In this document: positions 18,854 to 29,314 of the stretch, in pieces | Position numbering within the stretch: the stretch's first letter is position 1 | Layout of the letters: each line of letters begins with the position of its first letter | Source: Kutzneria sp. 744 | Lineage (GTDB): Bacteria > Actinomycetota > Actinomycetes > Mycobacteriales > Pseudonocardiaceae | Direction: 5' to 3' | Assembly: GCF_000568255.1 (NCBI RefSeq) | Contig: NZ_KK037166.1 | Location: forward strand, 2,665,429-2,722,448 | Length of the DNA stretch: 57,020 nt | Program-made: the position numbers and the translations under genes | The notes under the pieces: model-generated | What the model was told of the DNA's origin: nothing | The model's database searches: none | Seen by the model: the letters and a program-made list of their open reading frames with translations, nothing else

Positions 18854-21800
18854 ACCGTCGAGCCGCGCCCACCGGAGCCGACCTACACCGCCGATGGCTG
18901 GAACTCGTCGACACCGACGGCCCGTTCCTCGCCATACCCGCGCTCAGGCGGGTATGGCCGCAAGGCATACCGGTGCCGGCCAAGGACGCCATCACTGCAC
19001 TGAAAGACGCCAAGGTCGCGTTTGAGAAGGCATGGGAGAACTGGGACACACGACGGGACGACGCCGCCGCGCTCGAGTTCTACCGTCAGGAGCGGGATAC
19101 CTGGGCGGATGTCGTCCTGCGAGACATGCTCGGGTGGCGCGACTCCTACACCGCCGCCACCGTGGGTGACCAGGTGCGGTCTCCCGACCATGCCGTCACC
19201 GTGCGCGCGAGCGGCGCCCTCGTACACGATGACACGATCGGCGCGCTGATCCTCGTCATCGATCCGGTCGACTCCCTGCGCGATCCACTTGACGACGGGT
19301 GGGCGAACACCCCGATCGACCGGCTCGAAGAGTTGCTGCGCGCCAACGCGGTCCCAATCGGTCTCGTCACCGACGGCCGGTGGTGGGCGATCGTCAGCGC
19401 TCGCAAGGAAACCATGGTCGCGTCGGGTGTCGTGGACGCGCAGACGTGGATTGAGGAACCGCAAACCCGCGACGCCTTCATCGAGTTGCTCCAGCGCCGC
19501 CGGCTGCTCGGCGGCAAGCCCGAGGACCGGCTGACCGCGCTGTTCGGCGAGTCGGTTGCCGCCGCCGAGGAGATCACCGAGGCACTGGGCACGCAGGTCC
19601 GCCGCGCCGTCGAGCTGATGGTGCAGGCGCTGTCCGAAGCCGCGCTGGCCGCGGACGGCCTCGATCCCCTGCCCGCCAAGCGAGCGGACGTGTACGAGGC
19701 GGCCGTGACGGTGATGATGCGGGTGGTGTTCCTGCTCTTCGCCGAGGAACGCAACTTGCTGCCCCAAAGCAGCCTGTTCACCCTCGGCTATGGCATCAGC
19801 GAGGAGTTGAACGCGCTCGACGCCCGCGCCCGCGAAGAAGGCAGCGAAGCCCTCGACGCCACCCACCTAACCTGGCACCGCCTCCTCGCCACCTCACAGG
19901 CGCTGTACCGGGGAGCGTCCTTTGAAGACATTCGACTGCCGTCGTACGGTGGCTCGCTGTTCGACTCCGGCCGGTTTCCGTTCCTCGCCACGCGCGGTCC
20001 ACAAGGGACATTGGCCATCACGGTGTCAGACCGCGTGATGCTGGAGGTGCTGCGCGCCGTCCAGTTCGCCAAGCTCAAGGGGCAGCCCGCTCGGCGAATC
20101 TCCTTCCGGGACATCGATGTCGAGCAGATCGGCTACATCTACGAGGGCCTGCTCGGCTACTCGTGCGCCGAGGTCGACGAGGTGACCGTAGGTCTGATCG
20201 GCAAGGAAGGCGAGGAACCGGAGATCCCCCTCGCGGTGCTGGAGTCGCTCGCGACGACCAAGCGCGGTGACACCGCGCTGGCCGACGCGATCCTCGCGTG
20301 GGCTAAGGAGCACCAGCCCGCCGCTACCCCGCCCTCGAAGGCAGCGCTGGCCAAGGCCATCCGCGACAATAACAAGATCGAGGACGCCGAACGCGCTCTG
20401 CGCGCGGCGACCTCGGATGCCGAGCTGCGAGACAGGCTGCGGCCGTTCGTCGGGATCATCCGCCGCGACCTGCGCAACAAACCCTTAGTCGTAGTGCCCG
20501 GCGGTGTGCTGGTGGTCGAGACGCCATCACGAGCGACGGCGGGCGCTCACTACACGCCCCGATCGCTCGCCGAGGAGGTTGTGCTGCACGCACTGGAATC
20601 CCTCGCCTACGAACCCGGACCGCACCAACAGGTAGACGGTTGGGTGCTGAAGGAGTCGTGGCGGATTCTCGACCTCAAGGTCGCCGACATCGCCTGCGGC
20701 TCGGGTGCGTTCCTCGTCGCTGCTGCCCGTTACTTGGCTGAGCGATTGGTGGAGGCGTGGCAGCGTGAAGGCGCGGCCGTCGGTACACCGCACGAGCAGA
20801 TGACACACGCCATCCGAACCGTGGTGGCGACTTGCCTGTACGGGGCGGACATCAACGGCATGGCCGTCGAGATGTGCAAACTATCGCTCTGGCTAGTGTC
20901 GCTCGACCCGAAACTGCCGTTCTCTTTCGTGGACGACAAGATCCTGCACGGCAACTCCCTGCTCGGCCTCACCGACGTCCGGCAACTGAAGTATCAACAC
21001 ATCGATCCTGACCTCCCACGGCAGATGCCGTTCCAGCCCGACGTCGACAGCACGCTGCAGCGCGCGGTCACGTTGCGCAGGCAGCTCGCAACCGAGGTCA
21101 ATGACGCCGACCCGCAGCGCTCGGCGACCACCAAGCGCCGACAGTGGCGGGAGTACCGCGATCTCGTCGCGGAACTGACCGAAATCGGCGACGCGGTGAT
21201 CGCCACCGGACTTCGGCACGGCGGCAAGCCGGGCAAAAAGCTGAACTCCGCGTACACAGATCTCAGTTGGGCGCTGAACCTGGCGCACAACGCTTCCGAC
21301 CGCGCCATGCTCGACGGCATCCTCGACGCCGGACTCACCCCAAGCGTACGGACCGACTACCAACGCTGGAAACCGCTCCACTGGATTCTCATGGTGCCGG
21401 ACGTGATGGAACGTGGCGGCTTCGACGCTATCATCGGCAACCCGCCATTCCTGGGTGGACCGAAGGTTTCGTCAGCGATAGGACCCAATTTGCGTGAGTG
21501 GCTAGTCAATGTGCTGGCCAATGGCTTCAAAGGCAAGGCCGATCTCGTTGCCTACTTCTTCCTTCGTGCCAACTCTCTATTGTCCGGTCGTGGAAACCTT
21601 GGGCTCGTCGCAACGAACTCTATTGCCCAGGTTGACACCCGTGAAGTTGGTCTCGACCGGATGGTCGCGGACGGCTTCACCATCGTGCGATCGATTCAGA
21701 GCAGGCCCTGGCCTGCCGCTGGCGCCAACCTCGAATTTGCTGCGGTGTGGGGCAGTCGCAGTGCCATCCCACCTGAAGTGCCACGACTGGCGGACGATGT

Positions 21801-22833
21801 CAGAGTAGAGAGAATCTCCACTCTTTTGGAGCCCGCCGGGCGGGTAGAAGGCATGCCGATGCGACTGTTGGAGAACGCCGGCATTTCTTTCCAAGGGTGT
21901 ATAGCACTGGGTATGGGATTCGTACTGGAGCCTGACGAAGCTGCCGCATGGATTGAGGTCGATCCGAAAAACGCCGAGGTCCTTTTCCCCTACCTTAATG
22001 GCGAGGACCTGAACTCCCACCCCGATGCGTCGCCGTCCCGCTGGATCATCGACTTCAGGGGTCGTTCAGATCAGGAGGCACAGCGTTACCGGCTGCCATA
22101 CCGGCGACTGTATGAAACAGTCAGGAGTGAACGACTCAAGAAGCCGAAGGCCGTACGCGAGGCTCCTTGGTGGCTTCTCTGGCGACCTCGCGAAACACTG
22201 AGGAGAGCGATCGTCGAACTGAACGAGGTTCTTATAATCACGCGGCACAGTAAGACGGTCATGCCGCTGCGAATTTCTAAGGGGATGGTCCCAAGCGAAG
22301 CTACTGTCGTGTTCGCGACGGGCTCATTTGCGGATCAGGCGGTGTTGTCTTCGAGCCTGCATCAAATGTGGGCTATTAAGTACGGTTCAGGGATACGTGT
22401 TGACCCGCGTTACACGCCGTCCGGCGTGTTCGAGACCTTCCCTCGCCCCAAGTCGGCCGACCGACTGGTGGAGATCGGGCGAGTATTGGACAGTGAACGG
22501 CGCGAGATCATGTTGCGACGGGAATGGGGGGTGACCAAACTGTACAAGCTCGTCAACGACCAGGACACCGCTGACTCGGCAGATCCGGATGTGGCGCGGA
22601 TGCGGGAGATTCACGTCGCCCTCGACCGAGTCGCGATGGATGCCTACGGCTGGGGCGATGTGCCGCTGAATCACGGATTCCACGCGTACCGACAGATGAC
22701 TCGGTGGACGGTCAACCCGGAAGCGCGTGTCAAAATCCTGGACCTTCTGCTGGAGGAGAATCACCGCCGGGCCGCTGCTCAGGGTGAGGCGCCCCCACCA
22801 TCAGACGATGAGGATGAGGGGGATGACGAGTGA
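18850..22833 (+). CDS. drmMI: DISARM adenine-specific DNA methyltransferase DrmMI
   Basis: The 1327-aa protein has the N6-adenine methyltransferase motifs: YTPRSLAEEVV (about 567), SAM-binding motif I VADIACGSGAFLVAA (about 610) and catalytic motif IV IIGNPPF (about 861). The long N-terminus (1-500) resembles type IIG/PglX-like proteins, and the region after NPPF should hold target recognition. In DISARM this enzyme marks host DNA as self. From about 21480 to 22500 the sequence has visibly more A/T third positions than the flanks, suggesting an exchanged recognition domain. The acidic C-terminal tail ends in a GTGA overlap with drmA. Confidence 0.9.
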   Translation: MNRRAAPTGADLHRRWLELVDTDGPFLAIPALRRVWPQGIPVPAKDAITALKDAKVAFEKAWENWDTRRDDAAALEFYRQERDTWADVVLRDMLGWRDSYTAATVGDQVRSPDHAVTVRASGALVHDDTIGALILVIDPVDSLRDPLDDGWANTPIDRLEELLRANAVPIGLVTDGRWWAIVSARKETMVASGVVDAQTWIEEPQTRDAFIELLQRRRLLGGKPEDRLTALFGESVAAAEEITEALGTQVRRAVELMVQALSEAALAADGLDPLPAKRADVYEAAVTVMMRVVFLLFAEERNLLPQSSLFTLGYGISEELNALDARAREEGSEALDATHLTWHRLLATSQALYRGASFEDIRLPSYGGSLFDSGRFPFLATRGPQGTLAITVSDRVMLEVLRAVQFAKLKGQPARRISFRDIDVEQIGYIYEGLLGYSCAEVDEVTVGLIGKEGEEPEIPLAVLESLATTKRGDTALADAILAWAKEHQPAATPPSKAALAKAIRDNNKIEDAERALRAATSDAELRDRLRPFVGIIRRDLRNKPLVVVPGGVLVVETPSRATAGAHYTPRSLAEEVVLHALESLAYEPGPHQQVDGWVLKESWRILDLKVADIACGSGAFLVAAARYLAERLVEAWQREGAAVGTPHEQMTHAIRTVVATCLYGADINGMAVEMCKLSLWLVSLDPKLPFSFVDDKILHGNSLLGLTDVRQLKYQHIDPDLPRQMPFQPDVDSTLQRAVTLRRQLATEVNDADPQRSATTKRRQWREYRDLVAELTEIGDAVIATGLRHGGKPGKKLNSAYTDLSWALNLAHNASDRAMLDGILDAGLTPSVRTDYQRWKPLHWILMVPDVMERGGFDAIIGNPPFLGGPKVSSAIGPNLREWLVNVLANGFKGKADLVAYFFLRANSLLSGRGNLGLVATNSIAQVDTREVGLDRMVADGFTIVRSIQSRPWPAAGANLEFAAVWGSRSAIPPEVPRLADDVRVERISTLLEPAGRVEGMPMRLLENAGISFQGCIALGMGFVLEPDEAAAWIEVDPKNAEVLFPYLNGEDLNSHPDASPSRWIIDFRGRSDQEAQRYRLPYRRLYETVRSERLKKPKAVREAPWWLLWRPRETLRRAIVELNEVLIITRHSKTVMPLRISKGMVPSEATVVFATGSFADQAVLSSSLHQMWAIKYGSGIRVDPRYTPSGVFETFPRPKSADRLVEIGRVLDSERREIMLRREWGVTKLYKLVNDQDTADSADPDVARMREIHVALDRVAMDAYGWGDVPLNHGFHAYRQMTRWTVNPEARVKILDLLLEENHRRAAAQGEAPPPSDDEDEGDDE

Positions 22834-25800
22834 ACGCCCCGCAGGCCCCGGAGTACCGGTTGGAGCACGAGCCGGACGGGCGGTCGCTTACGGTACGGGA
22901 AAACCTGGTTGACATCCTGGAACGGGAGTTGCTCGGCCCGGCGAACGGCCCCGAAGAAGTGCTCGACGGTGTGCCGGATGTTGCCTACCTGGTGGGGCGG
23001 ATCGCGCCAGTGCGGTTGGCGTCCGGCCGGGAGGACCCGTCGGACGCCAACGAGGACGAGGCGGCTACCGACGTCGGTGACGCGACCGACGCTGATGGGA
23101 GCCGGGGAGTTCCGGTCACCGCCGTAGACGAGAGCGGTGCGGGGGCGGACGAGGACAGCGTCGAGGATCAGCCGCAACAGCGCGGTCTGATGATCCCAGC
23201 GTCGATGGGGTTGCGCTGCCAGATCCCCGACGACTTGGCCGAGTTCACCGTGACCGCTTCGTGGGGACAGTACGAGCCGACCAAAGAGAAGCGGGAGAAC
23301 AGCGAAAATACCGTTCGCCGGTACAAGCGCGCACCCATCGAGATCAAGAAGACGATCAGCGTCGCCAAGCTCGACCCCGCGCAGACGACGACGATCCACC
23401 TGCGGGACACCGTTGTGCTCAGGGTGGACCGCTACGACGACGTCGAGGGCGGGACGAAGCTGATCGAGGTGGCGCTGTGCAACGATCGAGTGGCACCGCG
23501 CAAGATTCCCGTCAACGCCTGGCTATATCAGACAAAACTGCTGGTCGAAGCGGATGGTCACGAGGTTTTCCTACCGGTTACCGACAGGCTGACCGATACT
23601 CGCCAGGAGCGGGACGACGAGCTGCGGCGCCTAAGGCTCCAGTACCGTGATCGGCTGGAGTTCGCCATCGGGCGCACCTGTTCGGTCGACTGGAACGCGT
23701 CCGGCGAGATCCGGCGTGCCAGTGCCGTGTGGACGACGTGGTTGCCAACGGTGCAGACCCCGCAGACCACGGCCGAGGAGATCGGGGCGGCGCTGCTGGA
23801 TATGCGGACACTGCAAGCCGCCAGCCGCGAGGAGCTGCGGACTGGGCTGGAGCCCATCGTCGCCGGATACCGCACCTGGCTCGACAAGCAGCTCACCACG
23901 GCCGAGGCGCTGCCTGAGCATCTGCGTGAGGACGGCGTCGAACTGGTGCGAGAAGCGCAGCAGGTGCAACGACAGCTCGCGGATGGCCTTGACCACCTGC
24001 TCGCTGACGACGAGGCGCTACGGTGCTTCCGGTTCATGAACCGGGTGATGGCCGACCAGCGCATCCAAACGCAAGTGGCACAGCGCCGGGCAGGCAATCC
24101 CGGCGAGAGCATCGACCACGCGCGGGCGGCGATCCTCACGCAGGGGCCGAAAGCGCACTCGTGGCGCACGTTCCAGTTGGCGTTCGTACTCATGCAGCTG
24201 CCGATGCTGACCGACCCGGCGGCACAGCGGCGCTCCAGCAATGACCCGAAGGCCCAACTGCTGTTCTTCCCCACCGGTGGCGGCAAGACCGAGGCGTACC
24301 TCGGGCTAGCCGCGTACACGTTCGCCATCCGGCGGCGCCAGGGCATCGTGTCCACACCGGACGGTCCGCTGGACGGCAATTCCGGGATCGCGGTGCTGAT
24401 GCGGTACACACTGCGACTACTCACCGCCCAGCAGTTCCAACGCGCCACCTCCCTCGTGTGCGCCGCGGAGTTGGCCCGGCTTGACGACGTGGCCACATGG
24501 GGGGCCGAGCCGTTCCGGATCGGGCTGTGGGTCGGAACGGACGTGAGCCCGAAGCGGTTCGACGAAGCTGAACAACAGCTGACGCGGGCGAACAACGCCG
24601 GCGGCAACTACCGGCTGACCGTGTTGCAGATCCAGCGGTGCCCCTGGTGTGGCACCCGGATCGGGCCAGGCGACGTCAAGGCCAGGCCGGAGACCCGTCG
24701 CGTGCACGTGTACTGCGGGGACGACCTGGCCGAGTGCCCATTCGCCGAGGGCGGCGTGTCGGCCGAGGGGCTGCCGGTGCTGACGGTGGACGAGGAGATC
24801 TACCGGCTCGTGCCCGCGTTCCTTATCGCGACGGTCGACAAGTTCGCCCGGCTGGCGCGCGAGGGCGAGGCGGCATCCCTGTTCGGGTATGTGTCGCGGA
24901 AGTGCGAGCGACACGGGTTCGTTCACCCTGACTACAAGCACTGCGACATCAAGGACGGCAACAAACACCCGGCCAAGGACGGCCTGCCCGCAGCCGCGGT
25001 GCGTCCCGCTTCCCGGCTGCGCCCGCCGGACTTGGTCATCCAGGATGAGTTGCACCTGATCACCGGTGCGCTCGGGACCACAGTCGGGCTGTTCGAGGTC
25101 GCCATCGACGTGATGAGCACGTGGCGAACCGCTGACAATCGTACGGTGCGGCCATTGCTGGTCGCGTCCACAGCGACGGCACGCAACGCCGCCGACCAGG
25201 TCAAAGCGTTGTACGGGCGGGATATCACGATCTTTCCACCGCAGGTGCTGGACGCTGGCAACACGTTCTTCTCCAAGGAAGAACCGATCTCGGACAAGTT
25301 CCCCGGACGGCGTTACGTCGGCCTGTCGACCACGGGCGTCCGCCTGACCACCGCCGAGATCCGGGTAGCCGAGGTGCTGATGGCAGCGGGCCAACTGCTG
25401 CTCGACCGGTCCGGCGAGGCGGCCGATCCGTACCTGTCGCTGGTGGCATACTTCAGCGCCACCCGCGAGTTGGCGGGCATGGCGCGGTACATGGGCGACG
25501 ACATCCAGACCGCGCTCGCCAAACGCCGCCCGTGGTCGCTGCTGCCCAGCCGGACCGGCACCGACTTCGGTTCGCTTCACGTCGCCGAACTCACCTCGCG
25601 GGTAGCCAGCGCCGATATCACCGCGACGCTGGACCAGATGGCCGTGACCTTCGAGCCCAGGTTCGACTCCACGGCCGGCAAGCGCGAACTGCGGGCATCG
25701 CGCGAGGCGAAGAAGCCGGTGCCCACGCGCGAGGTCGCTCCGTTCGATGCGGTGCTGGCCACGTCGATGCTCCAGGTAGGTGTGGACGTCACCCGGCTCG

Positions 25801-26510
25801 GGTTGATGCTCGTGGTCGGCCAGCCGAAGAACACCGCCGAGTACATCCAGGCGTCCTCGCGCGTCGGTCGGGACGCAGCACGGCCGGGCCTGGTGGTGTC
25901 GCTGGGAAACTGGGCACGACCGCGCGATCTGGCGCATTTCGAGCAGTTCCGGCACTACCACGAGACGTTCTACGCCCAGGTCGAGGCGTTGTCGGTCACG
26001 CCGTTCTCGGCGACCTCGCTCGACCGTGGCCTGGACGGCGTACTGGTCAGCGCGACACGGGTCCTGCAAGCGGCGGAGACACAAGGACTCTCCCCGGAGC
26101 ACAACGCGGGCGGCATCGACAGTCGGCGCGACTTCGTCGTCGACCTCATCGACGCACTGGTCAGCCGGGTGCTGAGCGCGTCGAACGAGGACGCCGCCCG
26201 CCGGGCGCAGGACCAACTGATGAACCGCCTCGACCACTGGGAGAAGCGCCGCAAGTACTTGGCCGACCACCGAAAGTCGCTGGTCTACGAGAAAGTCACC
26301 GACGACACACGACACGACGCGCTGATGATGAGCGCGGAGAACGCCAAGTCCCGTGCGGACTCGCGGGACGCGCCGCCGTTCGTCGTGGCCAACTCGATGC
26401 GAGAGGTGCAGCCGGAGATCAACCTGCTCGTGAGCCCCATCAAGGAGAACCTCGTCTACATCGCGCCGCCCGGAGCACCCCGATGGGAACCACCTCAGGA
26501 GAACCCGTGA
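22830..26510 (+). CDS. drmA: DISARM helicase-domain protein DrmA
   Basis: The 1226-aa protein starts at GTG 22830. Walker A is LLFFPTGGGKTEAYLGLAA (about 480), the Walker B/DEAH-like box is VIQDELHLITG (about 736), and helicase motif VI is ASSRVGRDAARPG (about 1009). Residues about 605-690 contain cysteine pairs (CPWCGTRIG, then YCGDDLAECPF) that suggest a zinc-binding insert. The N-terminal 300 residues are DISARM-specific and begin with a strongly acidic stretch. DrmA forms the DNA-loading complex with DrmB. The gene overlaps drmB by four bases (GTGA). Confidence 0.92.
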   Translation: MNAPQAPEYRLEHEPDGRSLTVRENLVDILERELLGPANGPEEVLDGVPDVAYLVGRIAPVRLASGREDPSDANEDEAATDVGDATDADGSRGVPVTAVDESGAGADEDSVEDQPQQRGLMIPASMGLRCQIPDDLAEFTVTASWGQYEPTKEKRENSENTVRRYKRAPIEIKKTISVAKLDPAQTTTIHLRDTVVLRVDRYDDVEGGTKLIEVALCNDRVAPRKIPVNAWLYQTKLLVEADGHEVFLPVTDRLTDTRQERDDELRRLRLQYRDRLEFAIGRTCSVDWNASGEIRRASAVWTTWLPTVQTPQTTAEEIGAALLDMRTLQAASREELRTGLEPIVAGYRTWLDKQLTTAEALPEHLREDGVELVREAQQVQRQLADGLDHLLADDEALRCFRFMNRVMADQRIQTQVAQRRAGNPGESIDHARAAILTQGPKAHSWRTFQLAFVLMQLPMLTDPAAQRRSSNDPKAQLLFFPTGGGKTEAYLGLAAYTFAIRRRQGIVSTPDGPLDGNSGIAVLMRYTLRLLTAQQFQRATSLVCAAELARLDDVATWGAEPFRIGLWVGTDVSPKRFDEAEQQLTRANNAGGNYRLTVLQIQRCPWCGTRIGPGDVKARPETRRVHVYCGDDLAECPFAEGGVSAEGLPVLTVDEEIYRLVPAFLIATVDKFARLAREGEAASLFGYVSRKCERHGFVHPDYKHCDIKDGNKHPAKDGLPAAAVRPASRLRPPDLVIQDELHLITGALGTTVGLFEVAIDVMSTWRTADNRTVRPLLVASTATARNAADQVKALYGRDITIFPPQVLDAGNTFFSKEEPISDKFPGRRYVGLSTTGVRLTTAEIRVAEVLMAAGQLLLDRSGEAADPYLSLVAYFSATRELAGMARYMGDDIQTALAKRRPWSLLPSRTGTDFGSLHVAELTSRVASADITATLDQMAVTFEPRFDSTAGKRELRASREAKKPVPTREVAPFDAVLATSMLQVGVDVTRLGLMLVVGQPKNTAEYIQASSRVGRDAARPGLVVSLGNWARPRDLAHFEQFRHYHETFYAQVEALSVTPFSATSLDRGLDGVLVSATRVLQAAETQGLSPEHNAGGIDSRRDFVVDLIDALVSRVLSASNEDAARRAQDQLMNRLDHWEKRRKYLADHRKSLVYEKVTDDTRHDALMMSAENAKSRADSRDAPPFVVANSMREVQPEINLLVSPIKENLVYIAPPGAPRWEPPQENP

Positions 26511-28531
26511 CCGTCGATACCCGGTTCGTCTATGACGCCGCGACCGCCGTCGACCCGCTGGGCGACGCGGAGCGCGAGGCCGAGAAGGCGACCAAGCACA
26601 ACCGCGCGAAGGTCGGCTCGGGTCGCCCGTCGTCGCTGCTCTACACGTACGGACCTGGCTCGATCATGGACCTGCCGCAGTTCACGATCATGTCAACTGG
26701 CCTGGACGACTGGGATCGAATCTGGCGGCGCCGCGACGGCATCCCGCAGATCCGCGCTCCCCGGTTGCGCGAAGTCGTGGGCAAGCTGCTCCGGTCCCGC
26801 GACGTGCAGTTGCGCCCGCACCCGTGGCAGCCGAAGAAGATCAGCCTGTCCACCGAGGGCAACGACCTCGGCGTGCCCGCACGAGTGTTCCCGCAATGGC
26901 TGCGCTGCACCGGATGCGACATGCTGGGCACGGTTTCGCAGTTGGCGTACACCAACACCCACCCGTTCCGCGCCGACCTGGCCTGCTTCGAACACGCCAA
27001 GTGCACCGGCAGGTCGGGCAACCGGACCCGTAAACCGGCCCGGCGCACAGCAGTGCCCGCCCGGTACCTACTGGCCTGTGTGGACGGGCACCTCGACGAG
27101 TTCCCATACGACGAATGGGTACACCACTGGAACCGTTGCCCCCAGGCGGAGTTCCCGGCATTGAAAATGGTTGACCGCACCGCGGGCAAGGGCGCATCGG
27201 CCGTGATCGGGTGCGAGTCATGCGGCGCACGGCGAGGGATGAACGAGGCTCAGGGTGAGGCTGGCAAGAGCAAGCTTCCACGCTGCCGTGGCCGCCATCC
27301 CCACCTCGACGCCTTCGAGCCGCAGGGGTGCCGCAACGAAGCGCGGCTCATCCTCGTCGGCGCGTCGAATCTCTGGTTCCCGGCGACGCAGTCGATCATC
27401 GTGATGCCCGAGTCGTCGCAGGAAGAGGCCGGCGACCTCGCCGCGCGCATCCGCGTGGCATTGGGCGAGAAGCTCGCCAAGTACGCCGACGACCTGGACA
27501 CCCTGCGGGACGTGCTCGACGGCAAAGTGGACGTCTCCGAACTCTCGGACGACAAACTTGCCCAGGCCGTCGCGACGGCTCTCCTGCCGCCGGAGTCGGC
27601 CGAGGAACTGGACGCCTGGGCCAAGCAGTGGGATCCGGTGGACCTGCTCGTCCCGGAATGGCAGTACCTGCTCAAGGATCCGCTCGGGCTCCGGCACGAG
27701 GACGAGGTAAGCGGGCTTACGCTGTCCCGGCGGGATCGTGGTCCCGAGCTGCGACCGGAGATCACCAGGGTGCTGGCCGTCGAACGGCTGCGCAAGGTCA
27801 ACGCGCTCGTCGGCTTCACCCGCATTGACGACATGGACCGGGTCGGTGACCTACCCCAACGCCTGGCCCCGCTGACCAGAACGCCGTACCCGGCGTGGAC
27901 GGTGGCAACGGAAGATCGCGGCGAGGGCATCTACCTCCAGCTCGACGAGGCAGCCGTGGCGGCGTGGGAAACGCGGATCGAAACGACGGACATCTGGACT
28001 GCCCAGCGAGACGCGCATCGGCGCAACTTCTACCGTCGCTTCTCCGAGACCGCGCAGGATGTCGACCCCGACACCCGGCTCAGGCCGCCGCGCTACTGGC
28101 TCATCCATACCTTCGCGCACGTACTGATCCGGGAATTGGCCATGACGTGCGGCTACTCCGCCGCCAGTCTGAGCGAACGGCTGTACGCCTGGCCCGAGTC
28201 CGGAGGCCGCGAAGCGGCTGCCGGACTGCTCATCTGCACGACCGCATCCGATAGCGACGGCACCCTCGGCGGGCTGGTGCAGCTCAGTGAACCCGACCGG
28301 CTCGAACGTGTTGTGTCCGGCGCGCTGTACCGGGCCACCCGGTGCTCCTCGGACCCGATCTGTGCGATGCGCACCCCGCAGGACCCTGAGGACTTTCTGC
28401 ACGGCGCCGCCTGCCACTGCTGTGTCATGGCGTCGGAGACCTCTTGTGAGAGGGCCAACCGGTTCCTCGACCGGCGCTTCCTCGTCGACCTCCCTGGGAG
28501 TGGTGTTGGGTTCTTCGGACGCGCCGATTGA
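26507..28531 (+). CDS. drmB: DISARM DUF1998 protein DrmB
   Basis: The start is GTG 26507 (VTVDTRFVYDAAT), overlapping the drmA stop, giving 674 aa; a longer open frame upstream merely shadows drmA. RPSSLLYTYGPGSIMDLP near residue 35 is typical of DrmB N-termini. Cysteine pairs at about 133-136 (LRCTGCD) and later (GCESCGARRG) suggest zinc binding. The C-terminal DUF1998 region holds a His/Cys-rich end (HGAACHCCVMASETSCERAN, about 630-650). DrmB partners DrmA and is autoinhibited until DNA is loaded in the studied system. The 3' end overlaps drmC. Confidence 0.92.
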   Translation: MTVDTRFVYDAATAVDPLGDAEREAEKATKHNRAKVGSGRPSSLLYTYGPGSIMDLPQFTIMSTGLDDWDRIWRRRDGIPQIRAPRLREVVGKLLRSRDVQLRPHPWQPKKISLSTEGNDLGVPARVFPQWLRCTGCDMLGTVSQLAYTNTHPFRADLACFEHAKCTGRSGNRTRKPARRTAVPARYLLACVDGHLDEFPYDEWVHHWNRCPQAEFPALKMVDRTAGKGASAVIGCESCGARRGMNEAQGEAGKSKLPRCRGRHPHLDAFEPQGCRNEARLILVGASNLWFPATQSIIVMPESSQEEAGDLAARIRVALGEKLAKYADDLDTLRDVLDGKVDVSELSDDKLAQAVATALLPPESAEELDAWAKQWDPVDLLVPEWQYLLKDPLGLRHEDEVSGLTLSRRDRGPELRPEITRVLAVERLRKVNALVGFTRIDDMDRVGDLPQRLAPLTRTPYPAWTVATEDRGEGIYLQLDEAAVAAWETRIETTDIWTAQRDAHRRNFYRRFSETAQDVDPDTRLRPPRYWLIHTFAHVLIRELAMTCGYSAASLSERLYAWPESGGREAAAGLLICTTASDSDGTLGGLVQLSEPDRLERVVSGALYRATRCSSDPICAMRTPQDPEDFLHGAACHCCVMASETSCERANRFLDRRFLVDLPGSGVGFFGRAD

Positions 28532-29261
28532 CCCCGCGGCGGCATGGGAACTGGGCCAGCGACTCACCGGGACCGAGGCGGGGTTGCTCGCGGACCGGCT
28601 CGCCGACGGCGACACCCTCACCAGCGCGCTGAAGGCTGTCGCCCCAGGGAACCGCGCGACGGTCCGGACGCTGCTGGCCGCCGGGTCGTCCCCGGCATCC
28701 CGCATCGCCGTCCTGCGAGCCATCGAAGGCGCACGGTCCGCCCCGACCTCGGCGACGCCCCTGTGGACGATGCCGGGACACCTCGCGCGCAGCGGGCCCC
28801 TCACCGCCTCCGTGCCGCACCTTGTCGACAGCGCGCGGCAGTCCATCACCTGCTCCACCTTCAACTTCCAGCGCTCCTCGGGACTGTGGCAAGCCTTGCG
28901 GCAGGCCGCCGCGCGGCCGGAGCTGGCCGTGCGGGTGTACCTCGACGCTGCAGCGGCGGGGCGGGGCGCGCCGACCGCATCCGAGGTCGCCGCGCACCTG
29001 AGGCCCGCCGTCGTTCTACGCACGAAGATCTTCGACGGCGCGGGCGTGCGCAACCACGCGAAGTTCCTCGCGATCGACCACCGATTCCTGCTGGTGACCA
29101 GCGCGAACTACTCGTGGAGCGCGGAGCACGGCAACGTCGAGTTCGGCGTGCTCGTCGACGACCGGAACCTCACCGAGGCCGTAGAGCACGAACTGCGGGA
29201 CGCTGAGCCCATGCTCTACGAGCGGGTTCCGCCTATCTTGACGAGGCCGACCGGCGCCTGA
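28500..29261 (+). CDS. drmC: DISARM phospholipase-D-family protein DrmC
   Basis: The start lies in a GTG-GTG-TTG cluster at 28500-28508 behind CTGGGAG; I use 28500, but TTG 28506 has better spacing. The ~253-aa product carries one PLD/HKD motif (NHAKFLAIDHRFLLVTSANYS, about 184-204) and a downstream EFGVLVDD. PLD nucleases usually dimerise to form the active site. DrmC is the accessory nuclease of DISARM. It overlaps drmB by about 32 bp and ends 53 bp from the convergent DUF6527 gene, with no obvious terminator hairpin between. Confidence 0.88.
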   Translation: MVLGSSDAPIDPAAAWELGQRLTGTEAGLLADRLADGDTLTSALKAVAPGNRATVRTLLAAGSSPASRIAVLRAIEGARSAPTSATPLWTMPGHLARSGPLTASVPHLVDSARQSITCSTFNFQRSSGLWQALRQAAARPELAVRVYLDAAAAGRGAPTASEVAAHLRPAVVLRTKIFDGAGVRNHAKFLAIDHRFLLVTSANYSWSAEHGNVEFGVLVDDRNLTEAVEHELRDAEPMLYERVPPILTRPTGA

Positions 29262-29314
29262 GTATGCTCGCCCGACCGTTGGACGAAATTGACGCAAATG
29301 CACCGTGCTGCTGG

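Noticed and set aside
24417-26315. 632-codon minus-strand open frame opposite drmA
   Set aside because: High-GC antisense shadow of drmA; composition is Arg/Val/His-rich with no recognisable domain and no ribosome site.
25532-26506. Long plus-strand open frame ahead of drmB
   Set aside because: It overlaps the well-supported DrmA helicase motifs in another frame and is arginine-rich without domain character; DrmB begins at GTG 26507.
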